Source of the DNA: Streptomyces lichenis
Lineage (GTDB): Bacteria > Actinomycetota > Actinomycetes > Streptomycetales > Streptomycetaceae
Assembly (NCBI RefSeq): GCF_023218175.1
Contig: NZ_JALPTH010000017.1
Location: 1 to 64,000 of the forward strand
Length of the DNA: 64,000 bases
Direction: 5' to 3'
Part shown: one piece after another, positions 1 to 8,819 of the stretch
Numbering within the stretch: position 1 is the stretch's first letter
Layout: each line of letters starts with the position of its first letter
Program-made: the position numbers and the translations under genes
The notes under the pieces: generated by a model
Database searches by the model: none
Told to the model about the DNA's origin: nothing
The model's input: the letters and a program-made list of their open reading frames with translations, nothing else

Positions 1-10
1 CGGCTGACAC

Positions 11-129
11 CGGGCAACGGGCTACGGGCTACGGGCAACGGGCAACGGGCAACGGGCAACGGGCAACGGGCAACGGGCAACGGGCAACGGGCAACGGGCA
101 ACGGGCAACGGGCAACGGGCAACGGGCAA
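11..129. repeat. Tandem heptamer array (CGGGCAA)n
   Basis: Seventeen perfect-phase copies of the 7-bp unit CGGGCAA run without spacers; copies 2 and 3 read CGGGCTA. The array ends five bases before a strong hairpin. It encodes only simple repeats in every frame, so I treat it as non-coding. It may extend left of the window only marginally, because the first ten bases already depart from the unit. Confidence 0.95.
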
Positions 130-133
130 CGTT

Positions 134-176
134 ACGGGAGTGGGGCCGGCCTCTTGTGGGCCGGCCCCACTCCCGT
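134..176. terminator. Perfect 17-bp hairpin, likely terminator
   Basis: Arms 134-150 and 160-176 are perfectly complementary (ACGGGAGTGGGGCCGGC and its complement) around a 9-base loop. It lies 53 bases beyond the stop of the minus-strand VanZ-like gene, where a rho-independent-type terminator is expected. There is no clear U-run, which is common in Streptomyces. Confidence 0.8.
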
Positions 177-229
177 TCACCGCCGTGTGGAGCGGGTCCC
201 CGGCGGGGACCTGCTCCCCCACCGTCTGG

Positions 230-862
230 CTACTCCCCCACGGGCTGACGCGACCGGGAGAAGCGGTGCCACCAGTGGCGGCGCCGCGGGTGGACGGCGC
301 GGCCGAGCCGGCGGCCCAGGAGCAGGTAGCCGAGGAGGGCGCCGGTGCAGTTGAGCAGGACGTCGTCCACGTCGAAGGCCCGGCCGGTGACCATGGCACC
401 CTGGACGAGCTCGACCAGGATCATCACCAGCGCGGTGAGCAGCACCACCCGTACCAGGCCGCGGGCGCGCGGGAAGAGCACCGGCAGCAGCAGTCCGAAC
501 GGCACCCCGAGCACGATGTTGCCGCCCAGTTGCTTGACGGTGTCCCGGAAGGCGGGCTGGTCGAGGTAGGAGCGGATCGAGTCGCCGGGGCGCAGGTTGG
601 TGTGGGTGAGGGGTTCGGAGGCGATGGAGGGTTCCAGCGTCAGCCGGGCCAGCACCACGGCGAAGCCCACCATGGCGGCGAAGGCGAGGACCACCGCCAG
701 GGCGCGGACCACGGGCGACGGCCCCTCGCGCCGCGACGCGGAGGACTCCGGGGGCTCGGGCGCGGGCGGGCCTTCCTTGGGTGCCGGGGCGGGGTCGGCG
801 GTACCGTCGCGGACGGTGGCGGTGCGCGTCGCGATGGACCCGCGCCTGGCTGATCGCAGCAT
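230..862 (-). CDS. VanZ-like family membrane protein
   Basis: A 210-residue protein with a basic, disordered N-terminal tail of about 50 residues followed by four hydrophobic segments. The region LGGNIVLGVPFGLLLPVLFP, then a segment ending VELVQG, then the conserved FDVDDVLLNCTGALLGYLLL is the typical VanZ/PF04892 signature (inter-helix D-x-x-D-x-x-x-N). VanZ proteins modestly raise teicoplanin resistance in vancomycin clusters, but most actinobacterial members are lone genes of unknown function and none of the other van genes is here. Start is the first ATG; the N-terminal tail makes the exact start uncertain. Confidence 0.85.
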   Translation of the reverse strand: MLRSARRGSIATRTATVRDGTADPAPAPKEGPPAPEPPESSASRREGPSPVVRALAVVLAFAAMVGFAVVLARLTLEPSIASEPLTHTNLRPGDSIRSYLDQPAFRDTVKQLGGNIVLGVPFGLLLPVLFPRARGLVRVVLLTALVMILVELVQGAMVTGRAFDVDDVLLNCTGALLGYLLLGRRLGRAVHPRRRHWWHRFSRSRQPVGE

Positions 863-1248
863 GGGAGCTCCCGAGGCGGTGTTCGGTTCTGGCAGTCCTC
901 GCCCGGTTACCCGGGGCCGTTGGCGGCATGCCGGTGCCGTGGGACGCGGCGGAAGAAGGGCCGGCGGTGGCGACCGCGGCGGCCCGCCCGGCCCTCACCG
1001 GCAGTCACCCGGGGCCTCCCTGATGCAGGGTCAGGGACAGTCTGATGGGTTGTCAGGGTCGGTCCCCGATCTTGCCCGTGGTTCCTGGAGCCGGTGTCCC
1101 TGAGCGGTCCCGGAAGTCGTGCTCGGACCCCCCGGGGCGGTTGACAGTGTGCGGGGCGGGATGGGTGCATGAGCCGAACGCCCGGTGATGGCGGAAGCGG
1201 TCGCCCGGTGCGTTGGCCGCGCTCTGCCGACTTCCGCTGGGAGGCACG
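863..1248. other. Divergent intergenic region, no gene seen
   Basis: About 385 bases between the diverging VanZ-like gene and the acylase gene. No convincing small gene is present. A perfect TTGACA hexamer sits at 1141-1146 on the plus strand, about 100 bases upstream of the acylase start, but no good -10 element follows at 17-18 bases, so a promoter is only possible. Confidence 0.5.
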
Positions 1249-3654
1249 TTGCTCGCCCGAAGCACTCGCAGGAGAGTCCTCGTTCCGGTGGTGGCCGCGT
1301 TGGCGGCGCTGATCGCCGGCACCGCGCCGTCCGCCGCCGGCCCGCCGGGGCCGGTGGCCACGGGAGCCGAACGGCACCGCCCCTCGGACGGGCGGCTGTC
1401 CGCGACGATCCGCTACACCGAGCACGGCATACCGCACATCCTCGCCCGCGACTACGCGGAGCTGGGCTTCGGTACCGGCTGGGCGCAGGCGGCCGACCAG
1501 GTCTGTGTGCTGGCCGACGGCTTCACGACCGTGCGCGGTGAACGGTCGCGGCACTTCGGGCCCCAGGGCAGGAGTGACGGCTCGCTCTCCTCCGCCTCCA
1601 CCAACCTGGGCAGCGACCTGTACTTCCGCGGGGTGCGGGACGCGCGGACCGTGGAGCGGCTGCTCGGCCGGCCGTCACCGCAGGGCCCCAGCCGCCAGTC
1701 CAAGGAGCTGGTCCGGGGCTGGGCGGCCGGCTACAACGCCTGGCTGAAGCAGAACCGGATCACCGATCCGGCCTGCCGGAGCGCGGACTGGGTGCGGCCG
1801 GTGAGCGAGCTGGACGTGGCCCGCCGGCTGTACGCGCTCGCCGTACTCGGCGGCGAGGGAGGCGCGGTCGACGGCATCACGGACGCACGGCCGCCGACGG
1901 CCGGCAAGGCTGCGGCCGGGGCGGCGGCCGATCCGGCGCGTTCGGCCCGGGCGGCCCGGGAGCTGTTCGCGGCCGGCAAGGCCGGCATGGGTTCCAACGC
2001 GGTGGCCTTCCGGGGCAGTACCACGGCGAACGGCCGGGGACTGCTGCTCGGCAACCCGCACTACCCCTGGCACGGCGGTCGGCGGTTCTGGCAGTCGCAG
2101 CAGACCATTCCCGGCGAACTGAACGTGTCGGGCGGCTCCCTGCTCGGCTCGCCCTCCGTCAGCATCGGCTTCACCGACAAGGTGGCGTGGAGCCACACGG
2201 TCTCGACCGGGGTGCCGCTCAACCTGCACCAGCTCACCCTGGACCCGGCGGACCCGACGGTCTACCTGGTGGACGGGGCCCGGGAGCGGATGACCGTCCG
2301 GACGGTGGCGGTGCCGCTGAAGGACGGCTCCAGCGTGCGCCGCAGCCAGTACCGGACCCGGTTCGGGCCGGTGGTCACCTCGCTGGACGCCGAGCTGCCG
2401 CTGCCCTGGTCGGCGACGACCGCGTACGCGCTCAACGATCCCAACGCGGCCCATCTGCGGATGACGGACGCCGCGCTGGGCCTGGCCAGGGCCCGCTCGG
2501 TACGAGGGGTGCGCCAGGCGCTGGACCGGGCGCAGGGGCTGCCCTGGGTGAACACCGTCGCGGCGGACTCCTCCGGGGGCACCCTGTTCACCCAGGCGCA
2601 GGTGCTGCCGAGGATCACCGACGAGCTGGCGGAGCGCTGCTCGACGCCGCTGGGCAGGGTGGTCTACCCGGCCGCGGGGCTGGCCGTGCTGGACGGCTCG
2701 CGCGGGGACTGCGCACTGGGCAGTGACCGGGACGCGGCCCAGCCGGGGATCTTCGGGCCGGGGCGGATGCCGGTCCTCCAGGACGCGCCGTACGCGGTGA
2801 ACTCCAACGACAGCGCCTGGCTGGCCAACGCCGACCGGCCGCTGACCGGCTACGAGCGGGTGTTCGGCACCGTGGCGACCGAGCGGTCGCTGCGTACCCG
2901 GGGCGGCACCGAGGACGTGTCCGCGATGGCGGCCCGGGGCGGGTTGACGGTGGCCGACCTCCAACGGCAGCAGTTCGCCAACCGGGTGCCCGCCGCGGAC
3001 CTGGCCGTCGCCGACGTGGTGCGGGCCTGCCCGGCGGCGCTCCCGGACGAGCCGGAGGCGTGCGCGGTACTGGCCCGGTGGGACCGGACGACGGACACCG
3101 GCAGCCGGGGCGCCCTGCTGTTCGACCGGTTCTGGCAGAAGCTGAGCGCCCTGGTGCCCTCGGGGCAGCTGTGGAAGGTGCCGTTCTCGGCGGCCGATCC
3201 GACAGGCACCCCGAACACTCTGGACACCTCCCGCCCCGGCTTCGCGATGGCGCTGCGGCAGGCGGTGGCCGAGCTGCGGTCCGCCGGCACGCCACTGGAC
3301 GCGCCGCTCGGTGCGCACCAGTACGTGGTGCGCGGCGGGGAGCGGATCCCGGTGCCCGGCGGCGCCGGCCGGCTGGGGGTGTGGAACATGATCGTCGGGC
3401 AGTGGGACCCGGCGAAGGGCGCCTACACGGAGGTGGTGCACGGGACGAGCCATGTGCAGGCGGTCGGCTGGGACGGCGGCCGCTGCCCGGTGGCGCGGAC
3501 GCTGCTGACGTACGCGCAGTCGTCCGACCCGCGCTCGCCGTACTTCGCGGACCAGACGAGGCTGTTCTCCGGTGAGCGCTGGGTGACGGCCCGGTTCTGC
3601 GAGCGGGACATCCTGGCGGACCCGAAGCTGAGGGTGGTGCGGGTGCGCCAGTGA
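1249..3654 (+). CDS. Secreted penicillin-acylase-family Ntn hydrolase (lipopeptide/acyl-homoserine-lactone acylase type)
   Basis: An 801-residue precursor beginning at TTG 1249, chosen because GGGAGG lies at 1239-1244 and the resulting N-terminus (LARSTRRRVLVPVVAALAAL) is a clean signal peptide; a TTG at 1213 is also in frame. The family is made as one chain and cut autocatalytically before the N-terminal nucleophile. Here the spacer-beta junction is KAGMG|SNAVAF, with the catalytic Ser codon at 1993-1995. Downstream motifs NPHYPWHG, a GFTDKVAWSHT oxyanion-type segment and NSNDSAWLAN match the subgroup containing Streptomyces aculeacin A acylase and AhlM. It probably deacylates an extracellular amide such as a lipopeptide or N-acyl-homoserine lactone; the substrate cannot be read from sequence. 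Confidence 0.9.
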   Translation: MLARSTRRRVLVPVVAALAALIAGTAPSAAGPPGPVATGAERHRPSDGRLSATIRYTEHGIPHILARDYAELGFGTGWAQAADQVCVLADGFTTVRGERSRHFGPQGRSDGSLSSASTNLGSDLYFRGVRDARTVERLLGRPSPQGPSRQSKELVRGWAAGYNAWLKQNRITDPACRSADWVRPVSELDVARRLYALAVLGGEGGAVDGITDARPPTAGKAAAGAAADPARSARAARELFAAGKAGMGSNAVAFRGSTTANGRGLLLGNPHYPWHGGRRFWQSQQTIPGELNVSGGSLLGSPSVSIGFTDKVAWSHTVSTGVPLNLHQLTLDPADPTVYLVDGARERMTVRTVAVPLKDGSSVRRSQYRTRFGPVVTSLDAELPLPWSATTAYALNDPNAAHLRMTDAALGLARARSVRGVRQALDRAQGLPWVNTVAADSSGGTLFTQAQVLPRITDELAERCSTPLGRVVYPAAGLAVLDGSRGDCALGSDRDAAQPGIFGPGRMPVLQDAPYAVNSNDSAWLANADRPLTGYERVFGTVATERSLRTRGGTEDVSAMAARGGLTVADLQRQQFANRVPAADLAVADVVRACPAALPDEPEACAVLARWDRTTDTGSRGALLFDRFWQKLSALVPSGQLWKVPFSAADPTGTPNTLDTSRPGFAMALRQAVAELRSAGTPLDAPLGAHQYVVRGGERIPVPGGAGRLGVWNMIVGQWDPAKGAYTEVVHGTSHVQAVGWDGGRCPVARTLLTYAQSSDPRSPYFADQTRLFSGERWVTARFCERDILADPKLRVVRVRQ

Positions 3655-3669
3655 CGGGCCGCCCCCGGT

Positions 3670-3707
3670 GGCCCCGCCACGCCGGTGGCTCCCGGCGCGG
3701 TGGGGCC
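3670..3707. terminator. Hairpin between convergent genes
   Basis: Arms 3670-3685 and 3692-3707 pair over 16 positions with one G-T wobble and one mismatch around a six-base loop (TGGCTC). It lies 15 bases after the acylase stop and can serve both that gene and the convergent hydrolase gene. Confidence 0.7.
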
Positions 3708-3780
3708 GGGCGCGGGGGCGGGGGTGAGCGCCGGTCGAGAGCCTCGCCCGGCCGAGGGGGCGGGGACGGCCGACGCGCGG

Positions 3781-4629
3781 TCAGCGGGCCGGTGGTGGGG
3801 CTGTCTCGGCGAGGAATGAGCGGATTTCGGCGGCGAGGCGTTCGGGCTGGTCCTCGGGGACGAGGGTGGAGGAGCCGGCGATCTCGACCAGCCGCCCCCG
3901 GGGGTAGAGCGCGGCGAGCCGGGGGCCGTGCTCCCGGGGCATCAGCCGGTCCTCGGCCGCCCAGACGACCAGGACGGGGCGGTCGAAGGAGCGCAGCCGT
4001 TCGCTCCAGTCGAGGAGGGTGGCGCGGTCGGGTGCCGAGGCGGCGAACCTGGCGAAGTCCCGGCGGATGGAGCGGCTTCGCAGGGCCGGGGCGAACCAGT
4101 CGTCCATGATCTCGTCCGGTACGCCGCGCAGGCTCATCCCGCCGTAGGTGGCCTTGGCGTGGCGCACCGCCGGGATGCGCAGCAGGTTCATCAGCAGCCG
4201 GATGCCGCCGGGGACGCGGGCGATCGTCTCCAGCGCCTTTCCCGGTCCGGGCGGGAAGTTGTCGAACGCCTCGCAGGCCACCAGCACCAGCCGCCCGACG
4301 CGCTCGCCCCGGCCCTCGGACAGCAGGAACTGGCCGCCGCCCCAGTCGTTGAGGACGAGCGTCACCTCGTCCAGCCCGAGCCGTTCGATGAACTCGCCGA
4401 GCAGCAGCGCCACTCCGCGCTGCGTCAGGTCGGCGTCCGGGCGCATCGGGGTGCGGTGGCCGCCCAGGGGCAGGGTGGGCAGGACGCAGCGGTAGCCGGT
4501 CATCAGCGGCACCACCTTGCGCCACTGGGTCTCGTTCATCGGGACGCCGTGGCAGAACACCAGCACCGGGCCGTCCCCGCCGGTGTCCTGGTAGTCGACC
4601 GGTCCCGCGGACAGTTCGATCCTGGCCAT
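3781..4629 (-). CDS. Alpha/beta-fold hydrolase with DWGG nucleophile elbow
   Basis: A 282-residue cytoplasmic alpha/beta hydrolase. The ATG at 4629 is preferred over the GTG at 4635 because GAGGAG lies nine bases upstream of it. The oxyanion motif FCHGVP is at residues 26-31. The nucleophile elbow is LNDWGGG (Asp95), as in the haloalkane-dehalogenase/epoxide-hydrolase branch. Asp227 (AAEDRLMP) could be the acid. The usual C-terminal catalytic histidine is not visible: the equivalent segment reads GSSTLVPEDQPE, with Thr/Ser where His is expected. Either an unusual triad or a non-hydrolytic role is possible. Substrate unknown. Confidence 0.85.
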   Translation of the reverse strand: MARIELSAGPVDYQDTGGDGPVLVFCHGVPMNETQWRKVVPLMTGYRCVLPTLPLGGHRTPMRPDADLTQRGVALLLGEFIERLGLDEVTLVLNDWGGGQFLLSEGRGERVGRLVLVACEAFDNFPPGPGKALETIARVPGGIRLLMNLLRIPAVRHAKATYGGMSLRGVPDEIMDDWFAPALRSRSIRRDFARFAASAPDRATLLDWSERLRSFDRPVLVVWAAEDRLMPREHGPRLAALYPRGRLVEIAGSSTLVPEDQPERLAAEIRSFLAETAPPPAR

Positions 4630-4772
4630 GCGCACTCACTCCTCGGCTGGTGGTGCTTCCCCGTGCACGGTGCCGTCCGGCGGCCTGTCCGTCACCCTAC
4701 CCGCGCCGGTGGACGGGGCGGCGGCGGGCTGCCGGAGGGAAGGGGGCGGTGCGGCCCTCCCGGGGGCGGCCG

Positions 4773-5987
4773 TCAGGGGCTGATGGAGAGGAACACGAAC
4801 GCGGCGAACAGCACCAGGTGCAGTCCGCCCTGGAGGGAGGTGGCCCGGCCCGGCACCACGGTCAGGGCGCTCACCACCGCGGTGAGGGCCAGCAGTACCA
4901 GGTGCACCGCGCCGAGGCCGAGGACCAGGGGGCCGCTCAGCCAGACGGACGCCAGCGCGATGGCCGGCACGGTCAGTCCGATGCTGGCGATGGCGGAGCC
5001 GTAGGCGAGGTTGAGGCTGGTCTGCATCCGGTCGCGGCGGGCGGCGCGGACGGCGGCGAGGGTCTCGGGTGCCAGCACCACCAGGGCGATGACCACGCCG
5101 ACCACCGCCTTGGGCAGTCCGGCCGACTCGACACCGTCCTCGATCGCCGGTGAGACCAGTTTGGCGTTGCCGACGACCGCCACCAGGGCCACCAGCAGCA
5201 GGGTGACGCTCCACCACATGGTGCGGGCGCCGGGCGGCGGGGCGTGCTCCTCGGGGTCCTCGGGGGTGGCGGTCGTGCCGCCGCCTTCCGGGTGGCGGGC
5301 GACGGGGAGGAAGTAGTCGCGGTGCCGGACGGTCTGCACGGCCACGAAGTTGGCGTAGAGGCAGAGCGAGGCGACGGCGGCGAAGACGAGTTGCGCGCCG
5401 GAGAACTCGGCACCGGAGTGGCTGGTCGTGAACGACGGCAGGACCAGGGTCATGGTGGCCAGCATGGTGACGGTGGCGAGCGCGCCCCCGGAGCCCTCGG
5501 CGTTGAACACCGCGACGCGTTCGCGTACGGCCGCGACGAGCAGTGAGAGGCCGACGATGCCGTTGCAGGTGATCATCACGGCGGCGAACACGGTGTCCCG
5601 GGCGTAGGTCGCGGCCTCCGGTCCCCCGCCGGCCATCAGCATCACGATCAGCCCGACCTCGATCACCGTGACGGCGACGGCGAGGACCAGGGAGCCGAAC
5701 GGCTCGCCGACCCGGTGGGCGACGACCTCGGCATGGTGGACGGCGGACAGCACCGAGCCGATCAGGACGGCGCCGACCAGTGCCAGCACCGGTCCGGGCA
5801 GGTCCCGGCCCCAGCCGAGGGCGAGGACCACCACGGCGGCGACCGGTACCCAGGTGGTCCACTGGCGCGCCGGGAACCCGTCGGGAATTTGATCCGACCC
5901 GGTGCTCCCCTCCTCCGGTTCACCGCCGCGCCGCGCCGCGGGCCGCTCGCTCGCCGCCCCGTCCCTGCCCTCCGTGCCGCTGCCCAT
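4773..5987 (-). CDS. Calcium/sodium:proton antiporter, ChaA family
   Basis: A 404-residue integral membrane protein with about 45 hydrophilic N-terminal residues, then roughly eleven hydrophobic segments in two inverted halves split by a hydrophilic loop (PEGGGTTATPEDPEEH region). The first alpha repeat contains HAEVVAHRVGEPFGSLVLAV and VTVIEVGLIV. The second contains LPKAVVGVVIALVVLAPE and LNLAYGSAIASIGLTVPAIA. This is the CaCA superfamily arrangement of ChaA, which exports Ca2+ (and Na+/K+) in exchange for protons. A GTGAGG ribosome-binding site precedes the ATG. It is alone on its strand, with its upstream region shared with the serine hydrolase gene. Confidence 0.88.
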   Translation of the reverse strand: MGSGTEGRDGAASERPAARRGGEPEEGSTGSDQIPDGFPARQWTTWVPVAAVVVLALGWGRDLPGPVLALVGAVLIGSVLSAVHHAEVVAHRVGEPFGSLVLAVAVTVIEVGLIVMLMAGGGPEAATYARDTVFAAVMITCNGIVGLSLLVAAVRERVAVFNAEGSGGALATVTMLATMTLVLPSFTTSHSGAEFSGAQLVFAAVASLCLYANFVAVQTVRHRDYFLPVARHPEGGGTTATPEDPEEHAPPPGARTMWWSVTLLLVALVAVVGNAKLVSPAIEDGVESAGLPKAVVGVVIALVVLAPETLAAVRAARRDRMQTSLNLAYGSAIASIGLTVPAIALASVWLSGPLVLGLGAVHLVLLALTAVVSALTVVPGRATSLQGGLHLVLFAAFVFLSISP

Positions 5988-6190
5988 GGCCTCACGCTGT
6001 CATCCCGTCAGGTGATCCGCCAAACCGGGTGGGCCGATGGGGCCCTCCGGCCCCGGGTACGGCGCGGGTGACGGGTTCTTGACGCGGCACCGGCGGCGGT
6101 AAGAAAGTTTCACCTACTGCGCGGGGGTCCGAAGGATTCTTTCAGCGAGCGGCCGGTCCGTGCCGCCCGCGGCGAGCGGAGAGGGCGGCG

Positions 6191-8002
6191 ATGGCCGAGG
6201 GGGCGGAGCATGGCGGCAGGCACCCGGAGATCAGCCGTCGCCGGCTGGGCGGCGGGATGCTGGCACTGGGAGGTGCCCTGGTGATCGGTGCGGTTCCGGG
6301 GGCGGCGGCGGCCGAGGCCCGGCCCGCGGGGCGTCCGCGGCCGGAGAGCCGCCCCACCCTGCGGCTGGGCTCCGCCGAGCGGGCCGGGCTGCTGCCGGCC
6401 GCGCTGGACGACCTGGTGGCGGAGGCCGAGCGCTTCCTCGGCCCCTCCCCCACCCACCCCTGGTACGCCGGGGCGGTGCTGCTCGCCGGGCGCGGCGGCA
6501 CGGTCGCCCTGCACCGGGCGATCGGCCACGCGGTGCGGTATGCGGGCTACGACGAGAAGACGGACACCGGGGTGGAGCTGCCGCCCGAGCGGCGGGTGCC
6601 GATGGCCGAGGACACCGTGTTCGACCTGGCCTCGGTGTCCAAGCTCTTCACCTCCGTCCTGGCGGTGCGGCAGATCGAGCGCGGCCGGCTGGAGCTGGAG
6701 GAGAGGGCCGCGACGTATCTGCCGGAGTTCGGCGGCGGCGGGAAGCAGGACATCACCGTGCGGCAGCTGCTGACGCACACCTCGGGGCTGCGGGCCTGGA
6801 TCCCGCTGTACCAGGAGCCGACCCGGGAGGGGCAGCTGCGGCTGCTGTGGAAGGAGGCCCCGGCCGACCCGCCCGGTTCGGTCTACCGCTACTCCGACCT
6901 CAATCTGATCACGCTCCAGCTCATCCTGGAGGAGATCACCGGGCAGGCGCTGGACGGGCTGCTGCGCAACGAGATCACCGGCCCGCTGGGCATGCACCGC
7001 ACCCGCTACAACCCGCCCGCCTCCTGGCGGCCCAAGATCGCCGCCACCGAGGACGCCCGCCCGCCGTGGTCTGGTCTGGACCGGGGCCTGGTGTGGGGCG
7101 AGGTGCACGACGAGAACGCCCACGCGATGGGCGGGGTGGCGGGGCACGCCGGGGTGTTCTCCTGTGCCTGGGACCTGGCCGTACTGGCCCGCACCCTGCT
7201 CAACGGCGGGGTGTACGGGCGGGCCCGCATCCTGGAGCCGTCCTCGGTCACCCTGATGTTCACCGACTTCAACACGGACTTCCCGGGCGACGAGCACGGA
7301 CTCGGCTTCGAGCTGAACCAGCACTGGTACATGGGGGCGATGGCCACCCCGCTGACCGCCGGTCACACCGGCTTCACCGGGACCAGTCTGGTGATCGACC
7401 CCACCACCGACTCCTTCCTGGTGGTGCTCGGCAACTCGGTGCACCCGGTGCGCTCCTGGCGCTCGGGCTCGGCGCCCCGGGTCGCCACCGCCGACCGGAT
7501 GGCCCGCGCCGTCGCCGTACGCCCCGCGCACGGGCGCACCGCCTGGTTCGGCGGGATGGCCTCCGGCCGGACGGCGGTGCTGGCGCTGCCCGCGCTCACC
7601 CCCCGTTCGCCCCGCCCCCGGTTGCGCTGCTCCCTGTGGTGGGACACCGAGCCCCGTACCGACGCGGTGTTCCTGGAGGCGTCGGGGGACGGCGGGGCGA
7701 GCTGGCGGCCGGTGCCGTTCACCACCGCGCGCCCCGGCGCGGCCGCCGAGTCCCGTCCGCAGGGGACGGTCACCGGCTGGTCCGGACGGGTGTGGCACCG
7801 GGTGGAGGCGGACCTGTCCGGCTGGCGGGGCACCGAGGTGCGGCTGCGCTGGCGGTACACCACGGACCCGCGGTACGTGGGCCGGGGGGTGTACGTGGAC
7901 GGGATGCGGGTCCTGGACGGTGCCCGGACCCTCTTCGACGAGACCCGGCCCGCGGACGCCGCGCGCGTCGAGGCGGACGGCTGGACGCTCTCGGCGGACT
8001 GA
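6191..8002 (+). CDS. Tat-exported serine hydrolase (beta-lactamase/EstB type) with C-terminal extension
   Basis: A 603-residue protein. The N-terminus carries a twin-arginine signal (ISRRRLGGG, then a hydrophobic run ending PGAAAAEA near residue 42). Residues about 65-450 are a class-C-beta-lactamase-like domain: SVSK at 148-151 supplies the nucleophile Ser and Lys, YRYSDLN at 232-238 the Tyr, and HTGFTG at 392-397 replaces KTG. These features are those of family VIII esterases and peptidases. The last ~150 residues (SLWWDTEP, FLEASGDGGASW, YVDGMRV) resemble the beta-sandwich accessory domains of secreted hydrolases and could bind polymer. It probably acts outside the cell on an ester or peptide bond. 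Lone gene. Confidence 0.88.
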   Translation: MAEGAEHGGRHPEISRRRLGGGMLALGGALVIGAVPGAAAAEARPAGRPRPESRPTLRLGSAERAGLLPAALDDLVAEAERFLGPSPTHPWYAGAVLLAGRGGTVALHRAIGHAVRYAGYDEKTDTGVELPPERRVPMAEDTVFDLASVSKLFTSVLAVRQIERGRLELEERAATYLPEFGGGGKQDITVRQLLTHTSGLRAWIPLYQEPTREGQLRLLWKEAPADPPGSVYRYSDLNLITLQLILEEITGQALDGLLRNEITGPLGMHRTRYNPPASWRPKIAATEDARPPWSGLDRGLVWGEVHDENAHAMGGVAGHAGVFSCAWDLAVLARTLLNGGVYGRARILEPSSVTLMFTDFNTDFPGDEHGLGFELNQHWYMGAMATPLTAGHTGFTGTSLVIDPTTDSFLVVLGNSVHPVRSWRSGSAPRVATADRMARAVAVRPAHGRTAWFGGMASGRTAVLALPALTPRSPRPRLRCSLWWDTEPRTDAVFLEASGDGGASWRPVPFTTARPGAAAESRPQGTVTGWSGRVWHRVEADLSGWRGTEVRLRWRYTTDPRYVGRGVYVDGMRVLDGARTLFDETRPADAARVEADGWTLSAD

Positions 8003-8166
8003 CCGGCGGGGGCGGGGAGTCACTTCTGGGCCTGCGGCGCCGGGAAACCCCCTCTGACGTGCGATTTCGCCGATGGGGAAACCGGGGGCGGCCGCGCGCG
8101 GATGCGAAGCCCGGACCGCCGCGTGAGACTGAGGGGCGGGGGATCGCTCGGCGAGGAGGATGACCC

Positions 8167-8361
8167 ATGTCCATGATGGACAAGATCAAGGCGAAGCTCA
8201 AAGGCCACGAGTCCCAGGTCGACAAAGGTGTCGAGAAGGGCGGTGACTATGTCGACAAGCGGACCGGGGGCAAGTACAGCGGCCAGGTCGACTCCGCCCA
8301 GGACCGGATGAAGGACGAGTTCGGCAGGGACCCGAACCAGGACCCGCCGACCCGTACGTGA
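8167..8361 (+). CDS. MT0933-like antitoxin family small protein
   Basis: A 64-residue highly charged, hydrophilic protein (MDKIKAKLKGH..., KGGDYVDKRTGGKYSGQVD). It matches the family built around mycobacterial MT0933/Rv0909, annotated as antitoxin of a type II pair with an SRPBCC-fold toxin. No toxin gene adjoins it, and Streptomyces encode many lone members, so a toxin-antitoxin role is doubtful. GAGGAGGA upstream supports the ATG. Confidence 0.8.
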   Translation: MSMMDKIKAKLKGHESQVDKGVEKGGDYVDKRTGGKYSGQVDSAQDRMKDEFGRDPNQDPPTRT

Positions 8362-8520
8362 GCCGCGCGCTCCTTCTCACCCGCGCCCCCGTCCCGCGCC
8401 CCGAGCGCGGCGGCGGGGGCGCGTCCGTGCGCGGCGCCACCCGGGCGGACCGCTCGGGGTGCGGGGGCGCGCGGGGTGGTGAACAGTCGTCACGGAAGTC
8501 CCCACTCGAAGGAGAAACCC

Positions 8521-8697
8521 ATGCTTCGGCGTATCGCTTTCGTTCTGGCCGGTCTGATGGCCGTCGGCCTCGCCGCCGCCGGTCCCGCCGCCGCCCACAC
8601 CTCCGATGTCGAGGGCGCCTGGTTCGACGCCGGTCGGGCGCAGGCCGGCGACGTCCGGGTGGAGTGGATCCACGGCGGCGAGTACGAGATCGACTGA
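8521..8697 (+). CDS. Small secreted peptide
   Basis: A 58-residue product starting at the ATG preceded by AAGGAG (8509-8514); an upstream in-frame GTG at 8476 lacks such a site. Residues 1-25 form a standard signal peptide (LRRIAFVLAGLMAVGLAAAG, cleavage after AAA). The mature part of about 33 residues is acidic, rich in Trp/Gly/Asp and free of Cys (HTSDVEGAWFDAG, RVEWIHGGEYEID). Function unknown; I recognise no family with certainty. Confidence 0.75.
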   Translation: MLRRIAFVLAGLMAVGLAAAGPAAAHTSDVEGAWFDAGRAQAGDVRVEWIHGGEYEID

Positions 8698-8707
8698 CGT
8701 GGCGCTC

Positions 8708-8733
8708 CGGGTGCCGGTGTGACCGGCGCCCGG
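8708..8733. terminator. Hairpin after small secreted peptide gene
   Basis: Arms CCGGGTGCCGG (8708-8718) and CCGGCGCCCGG (8723-8733) pair over 11 positions with one T-G pair and a four-base loop. It begins 10 bases after the stop codon. Confidence 0.65.
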
Positions 8734-8819
8734 GCCCCGCACCGGCCGTCCCCTCGGGGGCGGCCGGCGGCATGTCCGGAGGCGTGACGGACAGCGGCCC
8801 GGGGGCGGGGCCGGGCGGG

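Noticed and set aside
1..131. Possible CRISPR array
   Set aside because: The 7-bp units are contiguous, with no unique spacers; it is a simple tandem repeat.
230..862. Vancomycin-resistance locus because of VanZ
   Set aside because: No vanHAX or vanRS genes are present; lone VanZ-like proteins are common in actinobacteria.
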